Of a DNA stretch of 10,988 nucleotides, positions 7,196-10,988 are shown in pieces. A program made the position numbers and the translations under genes. The number at the start of each line of letters is the position of its first letter. Positions within the stretch are counted from its first letter, which is position 1. This DNA comes from an uncultured Succinivibrio sp. GTDB taxonomy: Bacteria; Pseudomonadota; Gammaproteobacteria; Enterobacterales; Succinivibrionaceae. The notes beneath the pieces are model-generated. The model was given only the letters and a program-made list of their open reading frames with translations. It did not search any database and was not told where the DNA came from. Location of the stretch: positions 1-10,988 of the forward strand of contig CACYBT010000334.1 in assembly GCA_902772715.1 (NCBI GenBank), read 5' to 3'.

Positions 7196-8680
7196 TTATT
7201 TAGCCCCGTTAGGAACTTTTGTGGTTAATCTTAACGAGGTGGTCAAACCTTCTAACTGATAATGTGGTCTTAAATAGAACTTGGCATTATAGTATCCAGG
7301 ATTTCCCTCAACATCGGTCACTACAACCTTTGCCTCGGCCAAAGGATATTTAGCCTTTACTTCCTCGGAGGCATTTGGATCTGAGGTTACATAGTTTGAA
7401 ATCCAGTTACTAAGCCATTTCTCCATATCTGCTCTTTCCTTAAATGAGCCAATCTTGTCACGCACAATGCATTTTAGATAGTGAGCAAATCTTGTTGTGG
7501 CAAATATGTATGGAAGTCTTGCTGATAAATTGGCATTTGCTGTTGCATCAGGATTATCATATTCCTGAGGCTTATTCACAGTCTGTCCGCCAATGAAAAC
7601 GGCATAATCGGTATTTTTCCAATGACACAGAGGCAAGAATCCGTTATTTGACAATTCAGCCTCACGACGATCGGTAATAGCAATCTCAGTTGGGCACTTC
7701 ATCGTCACACCTCCGTCCATTGATGGGAAGGTATGAGTTGGCAGATTTTCAACTACACCACCTGATTCAACACCACGAATATGGGCACACCAGCCGTAAT
7801 CTGCAAACGAACGGTTGATATTCACACCCATGGCATAGGCAGCATTCATCCAATTATAGTTGGCACTGTTACCATTGCTGGTATCCTCTTCAAAATCAAA
7901 TGATTCGACAGGATTGGTAGTCTCTCCGTATGGAGCACGACTTAATACTCTAGGCAGTGTCAGAGCAACATAACGGCTGTCCTCGGAATCACGGAATGAC
8001 CTCCATGCAGCATACTCAGGAGTTGAGAATATCTTGGAAATATCTCTAGGATTTGACAAATCCTGCCAAGAATCAAGATTCATAATGGAAGGATCAGCGG
8101 CAGAGATGAATGGAGCATGAGCGGCTGCTGAAATCTGTGCAATGCCCTTTAACACTTCAAGATCTGGAGCAGTATGATTGAAGTAGTAATCGCCAATAAT
8201 CGCACCGATTGGCTCACCACCTGCAGTACCATATTCCTCTTCATAGATTTTCTTGAAAAGAGGGCTTTGATCCCAAGATGTCCCCTTAAATTTCTTAAGA
8301 GTCTTGGCAATATCCTTCTTGCTGATATTGAGCACTCTCACCTTAAGGTTGGTGCTTGTCTCAGTATTGTTGACAAGATATGACAATCCACGCCAGGCAC
8401 TTTCAAGATTTTCAAAATCCTTGTGATGAATGATCTTATTTAACTGAGCACTTAATTTCTTATCAATCTCAGATATAATGCCTTCAATGGTTCTTACGGC
8501 ATTATCACTTACCAAAGTGGCATTCTCAAGAGCCTGAGATACTAAGGTTCTCACTGCTCCCTTTACCGCTACATCTGCTTCTTCAGACTTTGGTTTGAAC
8601 TCCTGATTTAATAGTTTGTCAAAATCAGAAAGTTCCATCTCGGCAGATAATGCCCCTTCCTGTTTGGCTGTATCAGTCAT
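7196..8680 (-). CDS. tssC: T6SS contractile sheath large subunit TssC (VipB)
   Basis: TssC pairs with TssB to build the helical sheath that contracts to drive the Hcp tube outward. The 494 residues match the family. Conserved blocks include LESAWRGLSYLV (92-103), IGDYYF (162-167), NNGFLPL (345-351), LSARLPYIFATTRFAHYLK (385-403) and the C-terminal FYLRPHYQLEGLTTSLRL (468-485). The N-terminal acidic and helical stretch is where ClpV would grip contracted sheath. The start is 2 bases after the tssB stop, with GGAGG inside the last tssB codons, so the two are translationally coupled as expected for a 1:1 complex. Confidence 0.97.
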   Translation of the reverse strand: MTDTAKQEGALSAEMELSDFDKLLNQEFKPKSEEADVAVKGAVRTLVSQALENATLVSDNAVRTIEGIISEIDKKLSAQLNKIIHHKDFENLESAWRGLSYLVNNTETSTNLKVRVLNISKKDIAKTLKKFKGTSWDQSPLFKKIYEEEYGTAGGEPIGAIIGDYYFNHTAPDLEVLKGIAQISAAAHAPFISAADPSIMNLDSWQDLSNPRDISKIFSTPEYAAWRSFRDSEDSRYVALTLPRVLSRAPYGETTNPVESFDFEEDTSNGNSANYNWMNAAYAMGVNINRSFADYGWCAHIRGVESGGVVENLPTHTFPSMDGGVTMKCPTEIAITDRREAELSNNGFLPLCHWKNTDYAVFIGGQTVNKPQEYDNPDATANANLSARLPYIFATTRFAHYLKCIVRDKIGSFKERADMEKWLSNWISNYVTSDPNASEEVKAKYPLAEAKVVVTDVEGNPGYYNAKFYLRPHYQLEGLTTSLRLTTKVPNGAK

Positions 8681-8682
8681 AA

Positions 8683-9225
8683 TTATTTCTCCTCCTTATC
8701 TGCAGTCTCACTCTTGGCTTTTTCAAGTTCATCCTTAGCCTTGGCAGAAAGAGCCTTAAGCAGAGCAGGATCATCAAGCAGTTTTCCGATAAGCTCCTCT
8801 GCGCCTGATTTACCGTCCATATAGGATAAAAGGTTCGAAAGTTGCTTTCTTGCCTCTAACAACTGTTTTACGCCTTCTACCTTTTCTGCAACTTTATCAG
8901 GAGAAAAATCCTCCATGTTGTTGAAAGTAATGTCAACCGCAATGTTGCCACCGTCCTCATTTAGCACGTTTGGTACACTGAAGGCTACTCTTGGTTTGAT
9001 ACTGTTCATTCTGCTATCAAAATTCTCAGCATCAAAATCCATGAATGTACGCTCATCAACATTTGGTAGCGGTTCTGTAGGCTTACCAGACAGATCCGAC
9101 ATTACGCCCATAACAAATGGCAGATTGACTTTCTTCTCTGCTCCGTAAAGTTCAACGTCATATTCGACCTGAACACGAGGAGCCCTGTTTTTTGCAATAA
9201 ATTTTTGCGAACTTTTACTTGCCAT
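8683..9225 (-). CDS. tssB: T6SS contractile sheath small subunit TssB (VipA)
   Basis: TssB intertwines with TssC in the sheath. The protein has 180 residues from the chosen start. Family features: VEYDVELYGAEKKVNLPFV (20-38) leading into MGVMSDLSGKP (39-49), an RTFMDFDAENFD block (59-70), the DFSPDKV motif (106-112) and the helix LLEARKQLSNLLSYMDGK (122-139). It ends in an alanine, lysine and glutamate-rich helix. I chose the ATG at 9225, which has AAGGA with a 7-base spacer. The GTG at 9231 is in frame but almost touches the ribosome binding site. tssA ends 34 bases upstream. Confidence 0.95.
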   Translation of the reverse strand: MASKSSQKFIAKNRAPRVQVEYDVELYGAEKKVNLPFVMGVMSDLSGKPTEPLPNVDERTFMDFDAENFDSRMNSIKPRVAFSVPNVLNEDGGNIAVDITFNNMEDFSPDKVAEKVEGVKQLLEARKQLSNLLSYMDGKSGAEELIGKLLDDPALLKALSAKAKDELEKAKSETADKEEK

Positions 9226-9259
9226 CAACACATCCTTTCATGTATGTTAAATAAAAAAA

Positions 9260-10342
9260 CTATTCTTCTGTTTTCTGAACCACACCCAACTGCTCCATTG
9301 CCTTGGTAACTGAATTTTCATCAATCTCACGCATTATGTCAAGAAGATTCATATCTGACATACGCAACGCACGGTTGAGAAGATATGGCAAAGGACTTGT
9401 AGGTTCGGTTCTGCTGAAAAAATCTGAACACTTCTTTATGAGCATCAGCGCATCCCCCCTTTCTGAGACAACGTAGCTTTTGATGTCAAAAATTTCGTGC
9501 CTTACACTCTGTACAGATGCGCTGTTTTCCGTTCTAGTCGCATTGTTTGGTTCTTCATTTCCAGTCTCAGCCTGATTTTGAACCGCAGCATCTCCTGAAG
9601 AGTATATGGAATAGAACTTTCTAATAGTCTTAAGTTCTGATAGAAGATTATCCATGGATAAAAAACCAGTATCTCCCATCTTTTCGTTCATGTTTTCAGT
9701 AATCTTGTCGACTAGCGCAATTATTTCATCTAAACATTGCCCTCGGGACTGCATCACATCTAAAGGTATTCCGTGAAGCTCTGCATTCAGAAGAACAGGA
9801 TCAACCCCCTTAGCATCGCTTGATTCTAGGAATCCCTGCGCAATCATGACATCACGAATCGTGTAATCAAGACCAGGCACAACCTTGGTATCACGCATAT
9901 GGCTCATGAACATAATAGGATCATTATAAGAGCCACTCTGGGGAGAAAGCATATGCATAATGTTCACTCTCTCCGTAGGATCATTGTTGTCGTCAGGATC
10001 AAGCTGAGGATAGAAACTGTCCCACATATTCTCAACAAGATAGTCTATCATCCCCAATCCCAGTTTAAGGCCATCAAAACCGTAAAGACAAGAAGCGCCA
10101 ATGGTGTAATAGGCGGCTACTCTTAGATCTCGAGTCCTCTCCCAAAGCGACATACAGTTGGCCGTCAGTTTGACGAAATCAGGTTCACGGCCTTCATTTA
10201 CCGAATCGCCAAATTCAGTCTCAGGAACCTCCACGGCGAGACTGTCGAGATCTACATACAGGGGATCATATTCGCAGTTCTCACCTGAAACATTGTCCGA
10301 AGCAATCTCAGTTGCAAGAGACGAAAGTTCTGGAAGTGGCAT
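9260..10342 (-). CDS. tssA: T6SS assembly protein TssA (ImpA/VasJ family)
   Basis: TssA proteins organise baseplate docking or sheath and tube growth, depending on type. The 360 residues fall in the short-form range. The N-terminal ImpA domain is clear: GENCEYDPLYVDLDSLA (20-36), EPDFVKL (53-59), LWERTRDLRVAAYYT (66-80) and NMWDSFYPQLDPDDNNDPTE (105-124). A low-complexity linker (about 250-275) follows. The C-terminal block has SERGDALMLIKKCSDFFSRTEPTSPLPYLLNRAL, starting near 293, matching the VasJ-type C-terminus of short TssA proteins. The start has GTGAGG 5 bases upstream. It is the first gene of the run, preceded by about 560 bases with no convincing gene. Confidence 0.93.
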   Translation of the reverse strand: MPLPELSSLATEIASDNVSGENCEYDPLYVDLDSLAVEVPETEFGDSVNEGREPDFVKLTANCMSLWERTRDLRVAAYYTIGASCLYGFDGLKLGLGMIDYLVENMWDSFYPQLDPDDNNDPTERVNIMHMLSPQSGSYNDPIMFMSHMRDTKVVPGLDYTIRDVMIAQGFLESSDAKGVDPVLLNAELHGIPLDVMQSRGQCLDEIIALVDKITENMNEKMGDTGFLSMDNLLSELKTIRKFYSIYSSGDAAVQNQAETGNEEPNNATRTENSASVQSVRHEIFDIKSYVVSERGDALMLIKKCSDFFSRTEPTSPLPYLLNRALRMSDMNLLDIMREIDENSVTKAMEQLGVVQKTEE

Positions 10343-10559
10343 AAAAACCTCACTTTAACCTAAAAATCCAAACAAAGAATATCCAACGCATAAGAGTAAA
10401 ATCATCTTCTAAAATCGTAAAATCAAAATAACTAATTTTGTGATCGATCATAAAATATTTTGCATTTTCCTGCCTATATGTTCACAATTGATGCAATAAA
10501 CTCTGTAAATGCGTTCGTTAAATATGCGCTTTATCACTTAAACTAAGTATAGTACAGTT
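10343..10559 (-). promoter_or_regulatory. Leader region upstream of tssA, likely promoter-bearing
   Basis: This AT-rich stretch is the only large non-coding space next to tssA and so the likeliest site of the operon promoter. I could not find a pair of -35 and -10 boxes with good sequence and spacing. It contains a 20-base imperfect palindrome (10436-10455) and three TAAAATC repeats (10397-10403, 10410-10416, 10418-10424), either of which might bind a regulator. The assignment as regulatory rests on position alone. Confidence 0.35.
10436..10455. repeat. 20-base imperfect palindrome in the tssA leader
   Basis: TTTTGTGATCGATCATAAAA is self-complementary except for one mismatched pair, with a perfect 10-base core TGATCGATCA (10441-10450). 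It lies 94 bases upstream of the tssA start. It resembles a CRP site by its TGTGA half, but the spacing between halves is 4 bases where CRP needs 6. It could be an operator for an unknown dimeric regulator or a chance structure. Confidence 0.45.
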
Positions 10560-10903
10560 TTAGCCTACCATAAAAAAATTTTTTTCAATTAGAATTTTTG
10601 CTGTTCTAAAGACAACACAAGATTGCCTGAGGAGAGCATTTAACCAAGTTATTTTGGCAAAGTCAGCACCTATGGCACAGACTCTTTTTTTTATTAACCC
10701 AATCAAACGTGATTCCCATGTAATTACGACATTTAATCTCATTTGATGATGTTTTGAAGAACAATGAAAAGAAACTAGAATTTGGGACACTAACATTAGA
10801 GTCTGCTTTAGATTTATCCACCAAAAACGCATTGGATTCTTATAATTGCAGATGAGAACCAGAACTTGTCATGAGGTTTTATAAACACACCTGTGAATTT
10901 GTT
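10560..10903 (-). pseudogene. Possible decayed coding sequence between intron and tssA leader
   Basis: Three minus-strand frames are open in turn. One runs from the intron boundary (10903) to a TAA at 10814-10816 and includes FTGVFIKPHDKFWFSS. A second is open from 10839 to a TGA at 10663-10665 and includes SNEIKCRNYMGITFDWVN. A third is a 90-codon frame from an ATG at 10832 to 10560. The second and third could join by a one-base shift at a run of eight A (10685-10692). None has a ribosome binding site or a family I recognise. This may be the broken downstream exon of the gene hit by the intron, or simply non-coding DNA. Confidence 0.25.
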
Positions 10904-10904
10904 G

Positions 10905-10937
10905 ATCGAGTAGGGCGAGTTATAGCTCAGCCCTCTC
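10905..10937 (-). ncRNA. Group II intron domain VI with branch-point adenosine
   Basis: On the minus strand GAG-AGGGC (10937-10930) pairs with GCCCT (10916-10912) and CTC (10910-10908), leaving the A at 10911 bulged. An upper GAG/CTC helix sits above with a CTATAA loop. The bulged A is the seventh base counted back from the 3' end at 10905, which is the classical position of the branch-point nucleophile that forms the lariat. Confidence 0.8.
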
Positions 10938-10939
10938 AC

Positions 10940-10971
10940 ACCACCGTACGTGCGGATCCGCATACGGCGGT
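10940..10971 (-). ncRNA. Group II intron domain V catalytic hairpin
   Basis: The minus strand folds as a 9-pair lower stem (ACCGCCGTA with TACGGTGGT), a two-base CG bulge on the 3' side, a 4-pair upper stem (TGCG/CGCA) and a GATC loop. This is the diagnostic 32-34 base domain V shape. The catalytic triad position reads CGC, not the more common AGC; CGC occurs in some bacterial lineages, notably IIC introns. I do not assign a class from this end alone. Confidence 0.85.
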
Positions 10972-10988
10972 TCCTAACATAATTATGG

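Larger units (their letters stand above)
10905..10988 (-). mobile_element. 3' end of a group II intron, cut by the right edge
   Basis: Reading the minus strand, a domain V hairpin and a domain VI hairpin with a bulged adenosine follow each other and end in CTCGAT, the expected kind of 3' splice site. The rest of the intron, including any reverse transcriptase/maturase gene in domain IV, would lie beyond the right edge, so whether it is complete cannot be judged. It has the same orientation as the T6SS operon and ends about 560 bases upstream of tssA. Group II introns are self-splicing retroelements that spread into DNA targets. Confidence 0.85.

Noticed and set aside
8915..9148. Antisense open frames within tssB and other tss genes
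   Set aside because: They lie opposite strongly conserved coding sequence and show no family features or ribosome binding sites.
10436..10455. CRP or FNR binding site
   Set aside because: The half sites are 4 bases apart with a TGTGA/TCATA pair, which fits neither the CRP spacing of 6 nor the FNR TTGAT-N4-ATCAA pattern.
10461..10478. Sigma-54-like site AGGCAGGAAAATGCA on the minus strand in the tssA leader
   Set aside because: The GG and GC elements are 11 bases apart where sigma-54 needs 12, and the -24 box is poor. Several T6SS operons use sigma-54, which makes it tempting, but the spacing rules it out as a confident call.

Overview
The window holds most of a type VI secretion system (T6SS) operon from a Gram-negative bacterium. 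Nine genes run without interruption on the minus strand, so transcription goes from right to left: tssA, tssB, tssC, hcp (tssD), tssE, tssF, tssG, tssH (clpV) and a small PAAR-like spike gene. All are recognisable from conserved family sequence. Spacing is tight throughout: an ATGA overlap between clpV and the PAAR gene, a 22-base tssF/tssG overlap, 2 bases between tssB and tssC, and at most 55 bases elsewhere. This makes one polycistronic unit very likely. The proteins fit a proteobacterial T6SS of the ClpV-containing (T6SSi) type. The moderately AT-rich sequence and protein style suggest a low-GC gammaproteobacterium, possibly a host-associated one, but the genus cannot be read from the sequence.

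Layout from left to right. Bases 1-310 are the downstream flank. They hold a strong intrinsic terminator reading rightward (62-100), probably ending a plus-strand gene whose last codons lie at the left edge, and a weaker hairpin (246-299) just after the T6SS stop codon. The operon fills 311-10342. Bases 10343-10904 are a gene-poor, AT-rich leader with a 20-base palindrome, three TAAAATC repeats and possible gene debris. From 10905 to the right edge is the 3' end of a minus-strand group II intron, with clear domains V and VI.

How the genes work together. TssB and TssC form the contractile sheath around the Hcp tube. TssE, TssF and TssG are baseplate proteins, and TssA coordinates sheath and tube assembly. 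ClpV disassembles the contracted sheath, and the PAAR-like protein would cap the spike. The window lacks the membrane-complex genes (tssJ, tssL, tssM), the baseplate gene tssK and the VgrG spike trimer (tssI), which must lie elsewhere if the system works.

The points most worth a second look are the histidine-free PAAR-like protein, a GCGA-capped hairpin between hcp and tssE whose full stem forms only in the operon's transcript, the group II intron end upstream of tssA, and the absence of the membrane-complex and VgrG genes.
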